Part shown: piece by piece, positions 1-13,401 of the stretch
Position numbering within the stretch: position 1 is the stretch's first letter
How the letters are laid out: every line of letters starts with the position of its first letter
Source of the DNA: Leptobrachium leishanense
Lineage: Eukaryota > Chordata > Amphibia > Anura > Megophryidae
Length of the DNA stretch: 64,000 bases
NCBI GenBank assembly: GCA_009667805.1
Contig: CM019064.1
Location: 387,686,049-387,750,048, forward strand
Direction: 5' to 3'
Made by a program: the position numbers and the translations under genes
The notes under the pieces: generated by a model
Database searches by the model: none
The model's input: the letters and a program-made list of their open reading frames with translations, nothing else
What the model was told of the DNA's origin: nothing

Positions 1-134
1 GTAATCCCAAAGGGTTCACATACTTTTTCTTGCAACTGTATTTATACCTTCGCACTTAGTCCAGCACTCTCCAAAGTCCAAAGGCTTATTGGAAGTCCCT
101 AAGTGCTTCTTACATCTTTACATACGTGTATGTA
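1..134. other. Left-edge flank, nothing recognised
   Basis: Short AT-rich stretch before the Tc1-like transposon. I see no reading frame, repeat or RNA signature in it. Confidence 0.4.
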
Positions 135-437
135 CAGTTGTGTGAAAAAATGTTGGTCCCCTTAGTCAAAGATAACACAAGGAAACACAACATGCAGATT
201 TTAAATGAAGGTTTTTATTATTAAGGGAAAACAAAATCCAAACCCACATGGCCCTAAGTGGAAAAGTGTTTGCCCCCATTAAAACATAACTTATCTGGTT
301 TATTACACCTGAGTTCAATTTCTATAGCCACACTCAGGCCTGATTACTGAAACACCTGTTCTCAATCAAGAAATCACACAAATAAGACCTGACTGACAAA
401 CTGAAATAGACCAAAAGTTCCTCAAAAGCTACACACC

Positions 438-2020
<1,583 letters not shown>

Positions 2021-2448
2021 GGGGCAAGCACTTTTCACACAGGGTCATGTGGGTTTGGATTTTGTTTTCTCTTAATAATAAAAGCCTTCATTTAAAAACT
2101 GCATGTTGTGTTTCCTTGTGTTATCTTTGACTAATATTTAAATTTGTTTGATGATCTGAAATATTAAAGTGTGACGAAAGTGCAAAAAAAATAAAGAATC
2201 AGGAAGGGGGCCAACACTTTTTCACACAACTGGGTATATAGATATATATATAAATATATACATTCACACAGTAAATTATTTCACTTTCCTAAGCTTCCTC
2301 AAGTTTAAATAAATAAATCACCTCAATATTAAGTAATAAGCAGTTTTCGAAAATTTCCAGGACAAAGTTAAAATTTTCATCTTCCAGTATAATAAGTCAT
2401 ACAGTAAGTAATTTGCAACGTATTCAGCTCCGCATCTTTAAAATGAAA

Positions 2449-2674
2449 GAAGCTGACAGTAAATGCATTTACCTTTGATGCTGTAGGTGTGTTGATGTTT
2501 TATTTCTTTGAAATCATACATTAATATGCTGCCCATAGCCACCAATAACATTGGTTCTGGTAGCATTTTACCACCCAAATGAAGTATAAAAGTATCCATT
2601 GTGAGTCCAGAAGACGTGAATCTCTTGCACAGATTGTACATCTCCACGTCATCTTCACAATACGAAGAAGCATC
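2449..2674 (+). promoter_or_regulatory. Proximal promoter and 5' UTR of keratin gene A
   Basis: A CCAAT box lies at 2542-2546 and a TATA box (TATAAAAG) at 2585-2592, so transcription should start near 2615. The block from 2449 aligns with 37651-37894 upstream of keratin gene B. Shared features include the AT-rich palindrome AAATGCATTT, the GGTGTGTTGATG motif and the CATCATG start context. Conservation between paralogues points to shared regulation. Which factors bind cannot be read from the sequence. Confidence 0.75.
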
Positions 2675-5600
2675 ATGTCTCATAACTCCATCCTTGGATC
2701 TTCTGGACACAAGCACTTCAGCTCCTGTTCAGTGGCGTCAGCTAAACACGGGAGCTCAAACTACAACACGTCCTCTCTCTCCTCCAAACATTCGGCTCTC
2801 GCTGGTCACAAGACAACGCATTGCTTTAGCAGCCAAAGCGCCCACAACGTGGGTTCAAAGGGACACAAGATCTCAGTGGGAAGTGGCAACTGTGGGAAAA
2901 GTGGACATGGATCTGGCACCGGATCTGGACAGGGAACTGGACATAGTATTGGAGGAACTGGCTCCGGATTTGGGGGATCTGGTTGCTCTGGAGGCATCAC
3001 TCAAGTTACTGTCAACCAAGGTCTCCTGGCTCCTCTCAACCTGGATATTGACACAAGCATCCAACGAGTGAGAACACAGGAGAGGAATCAGATTATGGGA
3101 CTCAATGACAAATTTGCCTCTTTTATAGACAAGGTGAGATTTATGCACCATAGGTTAACTATAAATATACAGTATATATTAATATTATTTTGATTAGAAT
3201 ATAGAGGACGTGTAACTCCCCAGCAGTTATGCAGGGATGTAAAGGAGAGAAATGTAATTTCCATGCTCATTCAGCTGTACATAAGCAAATGTTTAATTTA
3301 ACCCCTTTACTCCTGAGCTTATCACTCCTGTGTGCTGACTTCCTTTTATCCATTTTTGCTCAGCATATTTAAATGATATTTGATGTCATGTTTTATTGTA
3401 GGACCCAGACAAATTATATATCCTGTTTCTCAATGGACTCAAAATCAGGAGATTCAAAATATTTCTTTATTATGTGTATATGACTTTTTCGTCAGAATAA
3501 TATATCAAACAATGTAGAGGTGTATAAAGTGTATAATTCCATTTGGATTTCAATCATTAGCAGCCTAAAAAAAAAATTCTCCACATTTTAGGATCTAAAC
3601 CTTTGTGGTTATGTATTCTGTGAGTTATTCTTTTGCGCTTTATATGTGAAAAGCAGACAATGTCACTGCCGAGGAACAGAAGAAAAATGAAATATTTATT
3701 TTTACACATTACTTGGTCGTGCCTTAGTTTGATATCAATGGAGAAGCCAGAACCTGACCTGTTCTAGGACACCTCCACCTGACCTGTCCAAGCCCCTCCC
3801 ACCTCTCCTGAATAGAAGAATAGGACTTCTAGTATTTAATAATTACCTTTCCATTTTGAGCCATATGATGCTGTTTTTGTTATGAGGAAGGCAAATTTAA
3901 TTTACCTAAATTAGGTTGTATTTTTATATACAAATTTACTTTTGTATCATAAAATACTTACAAATGTATTTGTTTTATTGCAAATGTTTCTTATACATTT
4001 GTGTAAAAGGAAATTTTGAATGCAATTTTGATTCAGGTGAGATTTTTGGAACAACAAAATTAAATGCTGTTAAACCATTAAAATATTTAGAAATTATTAT
4101 TTTAGGTGAGGTTTCTAGAACAACAGAACAAAATGCTGGAGACAAAGTGGTCTTTACTACAAGATCAGCAAACTTCCCGCGTTCAGACTGAACCTCTGTT
4201 TGAGGCTTTTACCGGTAACCTCAGGAGACAACTGGAGAGTATGGGGTGTGAGAGAGGACGTCTGGAAGCTGACAGGAACAGTATGGAACAAAGCGTAGAA
4301 GAACTAAGGAGAAGGTATGATACTAATTATATATGTATTTAATCCCTTAAGGACGGGGGTAATATTATAAGTTCGGCACTCTTCTAAAAGTAGAAATGTG
4401 CTGAGCTCATTTTGACCGTTTTTGCTCATCATGTTTAAATGTGGTTTTAAGTCTTATTGTTCGACCCAGACAAATTATATATCCTTTTTTTCAGCAGACT
4501 CGGCAGATTCATAATATATCATTATTATATGTATATGTCATGCCCTGACAGAATGCTATAACAACAAAATGAAAAAAAAAGGAAATTTTCAATAAAATTT
4601 CAATCATACACAGTGTGTAAAGTAATTTTTTTTAACATTTTATCCAAGCCTTTGCAGTTATATATTCTATGGGGTACGCTTGTTAGAACTGGGAACCCGT
4701 TACTTTCTTTTTCTGAGAAATTATGTAATTTTTGCTAAAACACCCCAAAACTTTTTTTAGTGCAGTATCATTGTTTACATTATAATTGAAGTGTGAACAA
4801 TAGTGCTGCAGTAATAATAAACAAAACAAAAAAACATGTTTTTATTTTTAATTTGGTTTTATTATTATTTTTTTTAGTTTTATTTTTTTTAAATTTTATT
4901 TGTAACATGGTTATGTTTGGTATCATTGGAAAGGCCATGCTCTGGCCTTTCCATTGATAGTAAACATGGTAAACATCACCCTCTAGCTTCCACCGATCTG
5001 GAGATATGGGTGTTCAAAGAACCCCCCTATCTCCACTACAGGATTTCCTTAGGCAATCCCTGGGCAGCTAGGGGTTTCTGAGTTAACTGACATCATCGTG
5101 CCACGTCCGATGACGGGCGCTGCCACCCTCCCACTGGAAATAAGCCGCAATCTGGTGCCGATTGGTGCCTGATTGCGGCCTGGCGCCTAAGGGGTTAACC
5201 CAATGCATCGCTGGAAAGGTCAGATTGTGACCTTTCCAGGGATGCCTGGCATTACCCTCTACCCCCTGGCGATGGGGGGATAGAGGGATCTAAATGATCC
5301 AACCCCTCCCCTTCAGGCACTCCCCTTACTCTGATGGGGGGGGTGCATCTGAAACTGATGTCATCGCGCCCGGCGCGATGATGTCAGTGCACTGGGAAGA
5401 TATTAAAACACTGACCTGGATTCATAGAAGCCAGATCTGCGTTGGAACCGCCGGGAGAGGTGAGCATTGGCGGGAGGCGGGCTTCAGTTGAAAATAAAGA
5501 TGCAACCTCTTTGTGTAGAGAAGCAATATGTTTTGTTTGTATTTTTAAATATTTTTAGATCTGAATTCAATCATATAATTGTTACTTGACATCGTAATTA

Positions 5601-8600
5601 CCAGATGATCTAAAATTATAATTATTCAGATGCTGTTTGGAAAGTAAATCTACTCTGTTTTAAAGAAAATTCTTCTGTATCCTTTGTTATATTATATGCT
5701 ACTGAATGTATTTTTTATTATTCATATTTATTATGTAGGTATGAAGAAGAAGTGAACAGACGGACAGCTGCAGAAAATGAATTCGCTGGATTAAAGAGGG
5801 TGAGTGGAAAATCCAATGAGATGTAGTATAGGATTTTTAAAATGTAAGTTTTCAATTTTCTCTTTCTGGACATTTGTTTCTCGCCCCCAGGATGTAGATG
5901 CGGCTTTTATGCACAAAGCTGAGTTACAAGCAAAGGCTGATTCCTTGTCTGATGAGATTAACTTCCTGAGGACTCTTTATGAGGCGGTAAATACATTTTC
6001 TAAAAATACCTGTTCTTTACTTCACAATATTCTGCAATATAAAAGTAATAGATGTGTGGACACTAAATAAATGATATGGGTGATCCCACCTAGACATGTG
6101 CACAACAATAAAAATTGTTCCGTTTAGGATGCATTAGTTACGTTTGTTAAATAGTTTCAGTGCGTTCATTATATTACCTTGATTCATATTTCGTATCGAT
6201 TCGTTATTTTGGGAGATTAGTAATTCGTATTTTGTATTGCTTGTTATTTAGGTTTGATTTGTTATTTTGTTTTGATTAGTTATTTAGGAATGATGAAACA
6301 GGTGAATTAATAATTATTTTTAGACTAGGGTTAAAAAAATTAGGGTTACAGACTACAGTAATCCTCCTGTCCTAGGTTTTAGCACCAAGGACTTTGGGCT
6401 CCAAAGGAAAAAATCCTTCTGTCCTTGGTGCTGAAATCTATTTCAGCACCAAATAAATCAGCACTGCAGGCTCCAAAGGAACAAACCTTCTGTCCTTGGT
6501 GCTAAAATAGGTTTTAGCACCAAGGACAGCACCTGCCGAACGCAGCCAGACTGAAGGAAAGAAAAAAAGCCTTGTCTTTTTAAAATAATTGGGAATCCAA
6601 AAATGTCATCTAAAAAAATACAAAAAATACACAAGAAATTAAAAAAATAAAAAAATAAAAAAGCTTTTTGCTGCAACGGAAAAGAACAAATGGTTGAATA
6701 AGAAATAAATAGAAACAAAAATATTATCTTACATAAAAAAATCGATGTGATTCTCCTGTCGAACTGGATCATTTACTTCGCTGTTGCCGACGACTGCCGA
6801 AACATACCAAACAGCACCATACGTCACTGTTCCTGGCCTGTGGTGCTGAATAAAACAGATTCAGGATCAGCACCACAGCCAATGCACAGGGACACAGTTC
6901 TGGATCTGAGTTAAACGATATAACAAATTGATTTGTAAAAACGAACTCAATTCGTTATATACTGTTTCGTTTTCTTTTAGTTTCGGACAAAATTGATTAG
7001 TTATTTTGGAAGTGCTTTTAAAATATGAATTGGCATAAATTCGTCCGGATTGCGATTTGGAAGGAAGCGAAACGTGACTATCTAATCCCACTTCTGAACT
7101 TTATTGTGGTTCCCTATAATGTTAAACCATTAAATTGTTCCCATGTGTATTGCAGGTTGTAATACGTGTTTCAATATATCCGTGCTATTCTCTATAACTC
7201 TCACTATCTCCTGACAAGTTTCTGTTGTATAATCTATAGCAGTAGTTTTAAACTGATATTTACTAATTTCCAATTAATCTGATGAATTAATAACATGTCA
7301 AATGTGTCTGCAGAGCAAAGTAATATTAGTAGATGAAAACTGCGATTACAATAGATTTGTTATTTGATATTCCTAGGAAATATCTCAGCTCCAGGGTCAG
7401 ATCTCTGACACCTCGGTGGTCGTGTCCATGGATAACAGTCGTAATCTGGATCTGGATGGAATCATTGGTGAGGTCAGAGCTCAGTATGAGGACATTGCTA
7501 ACAGGAGCAGAGCAGATGCTGAGGCCATGTACCAGTCACGGGTGAGAGGACGAAATGGAAATCTCAAATGACTAATGTTATTAGTGAATATTGAATAACC
7601 ACATGTGTCCTCAATGTTTATCTAGTTTGCAGAGCTTCAGACAGCAGCAGGGAGAAATGGAAACAATCTACAGAGCAGCAGAGATGAGATCTGCTCTCTC
7701 AACAGAGCCATTCAGGGACTGAGAGGAGAGATTGACAGTGTGAATGCCCAGGTAACAATGCAAATAAGAAAGAATACTTTGGGAACTCTGGGATAGCGTG
7801 ACAGAAGTGCTTTATTTCAAAAACTATGAGCGTGAATAAGCCAGTTTTTAACCCATGATGGTCAAAAACACATGTTTAATTGCAACCTATTTAATTATCA
7901 CACTCACTCTTATTCTAGCGCTCAGGCCTTGAATCTGCTATAAACGAGGCTGAGGGACATGGAGAAGCCGCTGTGAGGGATGCCAAGGGCAAACTCTCTG
8001 AACTGGAAGGTGCACTGCAGAAGGCCAAGCAGGACATGGCTCGCCAACTGCGAGAATACCAGGAGCTGATGAATGTGAAACTGGCTCTGGACATTGAGAT
8101 CACCACCTACAGGAAGATGCTGGAAGGAGAGGAGGGCAGGTGAGTGCAACATCCCAAAGAGGTTTCTTACTCTGTATGAAAACAATCAACTGCTTTCAGA
8201 ATGTATTATTGTGATGGTACAGTATGTAGAAAGTTCACAATTCATACGTATGTACAGGGCACTTACATCTTCTTGATAACATTGGCACAGCAATCTGAGT
8301 TTCAATCAGGGCTGCCAATTTTTAACGGTTATGTGAGTTCAGAAAATAAGTCGAACAGTGGTGGCACCCAGCAATGAGCATGACGCCTGCACTTTCAGGC
8401 AGCTTGAAAGGTTTGGAATTAAAGCAACCTGTAGCGTTTGTCGAGATTTGTGTAAAAAAAAAATTAAAAAAGAAATGGTGCTGAAACACTCTGTCAGACC
8501 TTTTAAGCTCCCAAATGGCATTCCATCCATAGCCGTAACCTAGGATTTGATGAGTTTTCCCAGTGGCTAGTCTGGGTCATTATCTAATAAAGCTGATACC

Positions 8601-10606
8601 ATATACAGTAGTTCTCTTGAAGATGCATATTTACCATATTAGACAGAATATCAAACAATCCACCCAAAAAAAATCACCTGTCACCGGGTTGGAAGGATCT
8701 GCTAAGCATTTGGGAGGAGCTGAATGATATAGCGGCTGCCTCTGTTTGCTTAACGGCTCAGCTGTGATCTAGCCCTTTAATGGTACGGGTCAGCTTGCAG
8801 CAGCTCTGATTAAAGGGCCACTACCACCAAAAAATGAAATGTCCTATTGTGTTTATTTTATGTTGCTGATATCTTACATGTGATTTGTTTTTCTCTTGTA
8901 TGTATAGCTAAGAAATTATTTGGCTATATATGTGTCACTGGAGGCATCCATTGAGTGATATTTCGTGTTTTAAATAGCCCCCTACAGTGTCTTTACATCC
9001 CTTGCTCCTCACTGTGTGGCTTTGGCCATAGAGTGGAGTCTATGGGTAGATCGCTTGATGCAAATCTGTATTGTGTGGGATGTATTCAAAGGACACAATC
9101 AGGGATAGATAAGTAATTTAAGATCTCTTTCATATCTCATTCAGCTGTCATCTCTTACCTTGAGTAGCCCCGACAAAACAATATACCTCCTGCTGAGTTA
9201 ATTAAACATTCCCTCCTCTACCTCATTAACTGTTAACTACTGTATAATATAAAGCACAGCCACAAAGTAAACCATTTAAATAGATTTTGTTAACTGTTAC
9301 ATCATGGGAAATATCTACAAAATGGAAAAATAGAGATAAAACCCCTAAATTTATTTTTCCTTTTGTAACAAGAAATTACTTCAAAGAAAAAAAAAACAGC
9401 AGCATGTGTAATATAATGTTGTTTTATTTGTATTGCACAATTAATCTAGTTACAGCTCATGTAAGTGGTAGTGTCTCTTTAACCCCTTCACTACCAATAT
9501 CGAGATATCTCAGGCTTTAAAGGAACCATCTGGAGCCCCGATACCAAGATATCACGATCTGTTGATCTACAGCCCAAAAGTAAATGAAGTTTGTTTGCTG
9601 AAAACAAATTTCTTTTGCTTTTGGGCTGCAGAAGGTGTCTCAAAGTTTTAGTCCTGTGGGCATAATACCCAAAGATATAAAACTGTAAAATCAGCTGCTC
9701 AAAGCTCTGAAATATCGGGCTTTCAGCAACCGATGCAGGATAAATAGTAGACAATAGACCAGCCGCTCAAACCTCTATCTCAATTTGGCAGTAGATTGCG
9801 CCGTCTGCAGGCCAAAGATTGATTATTTACAGTAAGACTACAATAGGTATAAGTGCAAATATTTCTAGTTAATTATTTTACAAAAAAAACACTGGTTTCT
9901 GACACAGTTTTTTTGGAAAATTACTTGGTAGTGAAGGGGTTTAGTTTACGTCAAGGTTGGAATAGAGCCCATGTTAATTTAAATTCTAATCAAACAATCT
10001 CTAATTATTGTTATTACCGTAAATGTAAAACAATCATTAAGTCACTTATGTTTTATTTCAGACTGGGATCACACAATTCTGTTAATATATGTAAGTAATG
10101 TAATATTTTTACCACTTAATAAAAAGTCTTTAGAGTTTGAAAAACATCTTTTCTTGGGCAGTTCATCTAAAAAATAACAAAGCAAGAAAATAGTGTTGTT
10201 TTTAAATTCTTTAATATTTTAATTCCATATCATAGTGATATGCTTTGAAATGCTTTGCATACAACACAATGCAGAGAAAAAATTACGTTACCACGTGATT
10301 ATACAATTACACATGCATAAAATAAATTTTAATGTATATATATATAGTATTAAGATCTTAGCAGCAATTTTTGGAGGTTTCATAGCCTGATAATTGTTTA
10401 TTAGTAGTTTTAATTAGTTTTCTAATTAGTTGTTATGTTTTACAGCCGTGCTTCACTCCAGCACTGGGGGAAAACATTGCTCAGGTGGATCGTCCCACGG
10501 TGTGAGTGGCAATAATTCTAAGGGAGGATTCGGCGCCAGCAGTGGGAAGAGCTCCAGCCATTTCTCTACAAGCAAACACAGCTCTGGACATGGTCACCAT
10601 TGCTAA
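2675..10606 (+). CDS. Type II keratin, gene A (9 exons, intact)
   Basis: Type II intermediate-filament protein, expected to pair with a type I keratin in epithelial cytoplasm. Exons: 2675-3133, 4106-4314, 5739-5799, 5891-5986, 7377-7541, 7626-7751, 7919-8139, 10062-10090, 10446-10606. Sizes 209, 61, 96, 165, 126 and 221 for exons 2-7 are the standard type II sizes, all introns are GT-AG, and the sum is 508 codons plus stop. The head (1-135) is rich in Gly, Ser and His and ends in the H1 motif [10 protein letters not shown]. The 310-residue rod (136-445) opens with [19 protein letters not shown] and closes with [16 protein letters not shown]. The 63-residue tail is Ser/His/Gly-rich and ends HHC. 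The start codon matches the gene B start; an in-frame ATG at 2579 lies upstream of the TATA box. The symbol is left empty because orthology cannot be set here. Confidence 0.95.
3298..3760 (+). repeat. TTAA-flanked repeat, truncated, in intron 1
   Basis: It starts TTAACCCCTTTAC at 3298 and shares its interior (GACCCAGACAAATTATATATCC) with copies at 4339-5198, 57636-58489 and, inverted, 46273-47169. The right end is lost near 3760. Terminal TTAACCCCTT and TTAA flanks suggest a piggyBac-like non-autonomous element. No ORF is present. Confidence 0.6.
4037..4069 (+). other. Decayed copy of the exon 2 start (decoy exon)
   Basis: A 33-bp segment preceded by CAG matches the first 33 bp of exon 2 (4106-4138) at 27 positions, 69 bp upstream of the real acceptor. 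Read in exon 2 phase it gives VRFLEQQN and then TAA in place of a lysine codon. It is a partial duplication of the acceptor and exon start. If it were used in splicing it would terminate the protein. Confidence 0.7.
4339..5198 (+). repeat. TTAA-flanked repeat in intron 2 of gene A
   Basis: Non-coding repeat of about 860 bp bounded by TTAA at 4339-4342 and 5195-5198, with CCCTTA at the left end and TAAGGGG at the right. The interior matches 57636-58489 directly and 46273-47169 inverted. The size, TTAA borders and lack of ORF suggest a piggyBac-like MITE. The rest of intron 2 (5199-5738) has a GC-richer stretch similar to this family's interior up to about 5490 and then plain AT-rich intron. 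Confidence 0.7.
6080..7110. repeat. Dispersed repeat with internal hairpins in intron 4 of gene A
   Basis: The left and right parts are rich in ATTCGTTTTCG-like words, typical of an old DNA transposon. The middle (about 6370-6530) has two tandem units containing inverted copies of AGCACCAAGGAC. Possible flanking 8-mers are GATCCCAC and AATCCCAC. It has no coding sequence, and the boundaries are approximate. Confidence 0.45.
8810..9482. repeat. TTAA-flanked MITE in intron 7 of gene A
   Basis: The left end TTAAAGGGCCACTACCACC (8810) is mirrored by the right end GTGGTAGTGTCTCTTTAA (to 9482). TTAA at both borders and no ORF suggest a piggyBac-like MITE of about 670 bp. The stretch 8140-8809 before it is intron sequence with no recognised feature. 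Confidence 0.7.
9479..9944 (+). repeat. Second TTAA-type MITE, abutting the first
   Basis: The left end TTAACCCCTTCACTACCAA and right end TTGGTAGTGAAGGGGTTTAG are inverted copies. An inverted copy of the same family lies at 36640-37097 upstream of gene B. The element shares its left TTAA (9479-9482) with the preceding MITE. Confidence 0.75.
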
Positions 10607-10690
10607 AGGGGATATTTAGCCAGAAATGATAGCTTCAGCTGCTTTACTTACACTTGATGCTATGGATCCGCACCCGCTTTCAGTTTGCAA

Positions 10691-10696
10691 AATAAA
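10691..10696 (+). other. Polyadenylation signal, keratin gene A
   Basis: AATAAA lies 85 bp after the stop codon, so the transcript should end near 10710-10720. Confidence 0.75.
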
Positions 10697-10842
10697 AGAA
10701 ATAGAAATTTAATGTATTTTCTTAGATTGAACTTCACAGCTTATCTATAATGCACCTATTGATCAAAATGATGTATGTATTTATTAAAATTCATGCGAGT
10801 ATCCAGATCATTAATAAAAAATGAAAGCTATTTTAGAGTTAT

Positions 10843-11102
10843 TTAACCCCTTACCACCAGGCGGGTTGAGCGGACTCCTCCTCAGGCTCGCCTACGCAGC
10901 TGACATGTACAGTGCATCATTGGCTGCAGGGGGATGGCTTGAGTTCAGGCCTCCTCGCAGCAGCGAATGAGGTGCGTCTCTCGACAACTGGTGGGTGGTA
11001 CTGATGCGCCCATAGACGCCAATGGGGTATGCTATGCTGCCCTGCAGAATTGAGTCCCCCTGCCGCAGGGCGGCATAGTGCGTCCCACAGTAAAAGGGTT
11101 AA
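10843..11102. repeat. Short TTAA-flanked repeat
   Basis: It starts TTAACCCCTTACCACC and ends AAAAGGGTTAA. The 260-bp GC-rich interior has no ORF. It is a likely non-autonomous DNA element of the same broad type as those in the keratin introns. Confidence 0.55.
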
Positions 11103-12465
11103 TATTATGTTCTGTTCACTGTATATAAATACTTTCACAGAGAAGAAGTAGTTGTTGTGTTCGCTTAAAAGACACATCTTTATAAGCCTCTCCATTAGTA
11201 TTTTTTATTTGTTGGGGTGAAAATTGCAATGTTCATATAAAGCGTGGGAATCTGGGTAGCCTATACGTTTTTAATAAAACAGCATTCTCCTGGACATATT
11301 GTTTTTTGAGGAATGGGCGCAATATGAATTATGTGTACTTTTTAATGTAGGTTTTTCTTTCATTTACTTTGTATCCTGGAACGGAATTTTGAGGCAGACA
11401 AACTTTTTTTTTTTTACAATTTCTGTACTATTCCCATGCTTCTTTATTTAAAAAAAGTATCCTGGAAGCTGAAATGACAGACCAGAGTATGTGATAATAA
11501 TATAATAGATTAAAATGGCAAAAATTGCTTATGGATTTTAGTAATAGTTGCGGTGACTTTATAGGGAAGGTGGAATGCTAAAACAAAATGTAAAAATTTG
11601 CAGGCAAGGATTCCTGAGCCCGGAGCTTCCCTTTGTTTCTGTGCTAGACTGGAAATGTAGGGCAAAGGAGGGAATTCTTGTTTTCAGTCCCTCAGCAGAA
11701 ACATTAAGGTACAGAAAAGCGACGGGTCATTTCTTCCTTTCAGAATGAAATCGGTGAAAGAAAAAAAGGGAGAAGTAAACGGTTTGAAATGAATTATATT
11801 TGTTGCTGCTCTCCATTATAAATTAAAAACATAAGTATTGAAGAGGCTCTCAGCCTGAGGATAGAAATGACAATGTTGTGAGAAATTAAACAATTTTTTT
11901 AGCTTTGTCAATTTTCAGTCGGGTATTTTAAAGATGATTGGATTAACAAGAATTTGCAGAAAATACAAAAAACAATGTCTGGTGGCGACTGCATTCTTTG
12001 TTATCATAGGTCAATAGTCAAGAGGTTATTTGACTATATGAAAAATGTTTCACAATGAGAATTTCTGAAAAAGAAATCACTAGTTTGAAGAAACTCGCTT
12101 CAATTTGTTTTCCGTTTACTTTTTTAATGGTCTGGATTTATCCTTTCATTATGTGTATAACCCTTGTATTTTTATAACTTAAAAATCGGAGTTAGATTAT
12201 CCCTTTTTGGCTCTATCGTTATTTCAATATAATATGTTAATAAAACTCTGTTTAAGATACAATTTGTTAATAATAAGTCACATGACTATTTTGTAATTAT
12301 TTGTAATTATGATTATATCTCTGTGATTAAGATCATTTTAAATGGACACTGCTATGTAATCGGTTGTCACTTTCTGTATATACTGTTAATTCACCAAATA
12401 AAATCGCGATGTTACACGCAGATGGCTGTTCTTCTGTACTTGAATTTGTACTTGATAAAGTATTT
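11103..12465. other. Unannotated AT-rich intergenic DNA
   Basis: About 1.4 kb with no long ORF, no recognised repeat end and no RNA gene. Confidence 0.5.
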
Positions 12466-12502
12466 ATTTATTTATTAAGGATTTTACCAGGAAGGATACT
12501 AT
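12466..12502 (-). mobile_element. 3' tail of the split CR1/L2-like LINE
   Basis: An ATTT-rich microsatellite is followed by TTTTACCAGGAAGGATAC. The same tail occurs at 26934-27006 and 63085-63145, uninterrupted there. Here it continues only after 17570, so the intervening 5 kb is an insertion. The LINE reads on the minus strand and this is its 3' end. Confidence 0.65.
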
Positions 12503-13110
12503 CAGGGTTATTCAAAGAGAATCGAAAAGTCACCGCACGTTCGATGACTTTTCGTTCTCTTCAATTCGGTGCAATTTGGCAATACCATTTCGGCGACCCT
12601 GCGGTGTATTCAGCAAGTACCACAGGGCCATCATAGTGCAGGGAAAAGCCGCCGCCAACCCGACGAACACTCACCGCAAAACCCGGCGAATGTACACGAA
12701 ACCTGCAAAAACATCTGGATTAACCCCGCCGAACACGCCAGAGAAACCCGAGCAGCTGCTGAACACAGCGCAGAGCAGCCGCCGGAAAAAGCCAACACCA
12801 CAGATGAATGGAGTAAAAAAAAAAACAGTACGCCTGAATGTTTAAAAAGTGAAACGCTGTTTGCAAAGAAACTACAGAATGAAAAAGTCTGGAATTTACA
12901 TATAAGATCCAATGAATGATAATAAAAAGGGCTGTTACAGAAAAAAGAAGAAACAATTTAATAAAAAAAACGGAAAATAAAATTTTGCAAAACAAATCCC
13001 AAAAAATCCCTAAAAGATCCTAAAAAATCTATACCTAAAGAGACTTTTTGAGAAAAATGTCATCTGCGCTCGTTTCTATGTATTCCATGTACAACAAAAC
13101 ACTATGAGGT

Positions 13111-13205
13111 TGTAGTGTTTTCTGTGTGCATATTAACAGGAGCAATCACCAGTTTGTGACGTGTTCATAGAGCAGCTCTTTATTCAGCTCAGATCCAATA
13201 CAACA
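13111..13205 (-). repeat. 3' LTR of the Gypsy element
   Basis: 95 bp from TGTAGTG to TACAACA on the plus strand, with one difference from the other LTR (G instead of A in the GTGAC-TG context). Confidence 0.85.
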
Positions 13206-13401
13206 CTAACTGAATAACTGACAACAGGACCTAAAATGGCTGCCGATCATAGAGTTCTCTGTAAACAGTTCCAGAGTGTCCTTTCTTAAAGTGACAGTAC
13301 ACCACATCTCCCCAACTAATTCCAAATCCCCCCTTTAAACAAGCAACATTACTGAACAATAAACAAAACTATAAACAGGTGTTAAGAATGCAAAATACAC
13401 A

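Noticed and set aside
2579..2674. Upstream in-frame ATG extending keratin A by 32 codons
   Set aside because: It lies before the TATA box, and the extension has no counterpart in gene B, whose start matches 2675.
2601..3071. 156-codon frame overlapping exon 1 of gene A
   Set aside because: Shadow frame of the Gly/Ser-rich head; the keratin frame continues through correct splice sites.
12364..12919. Several frames of 90-116 codons
   Set aside because: They lie across the MITE end and its CG-rich left part, with no family motif; the same region in other copies has different frames.
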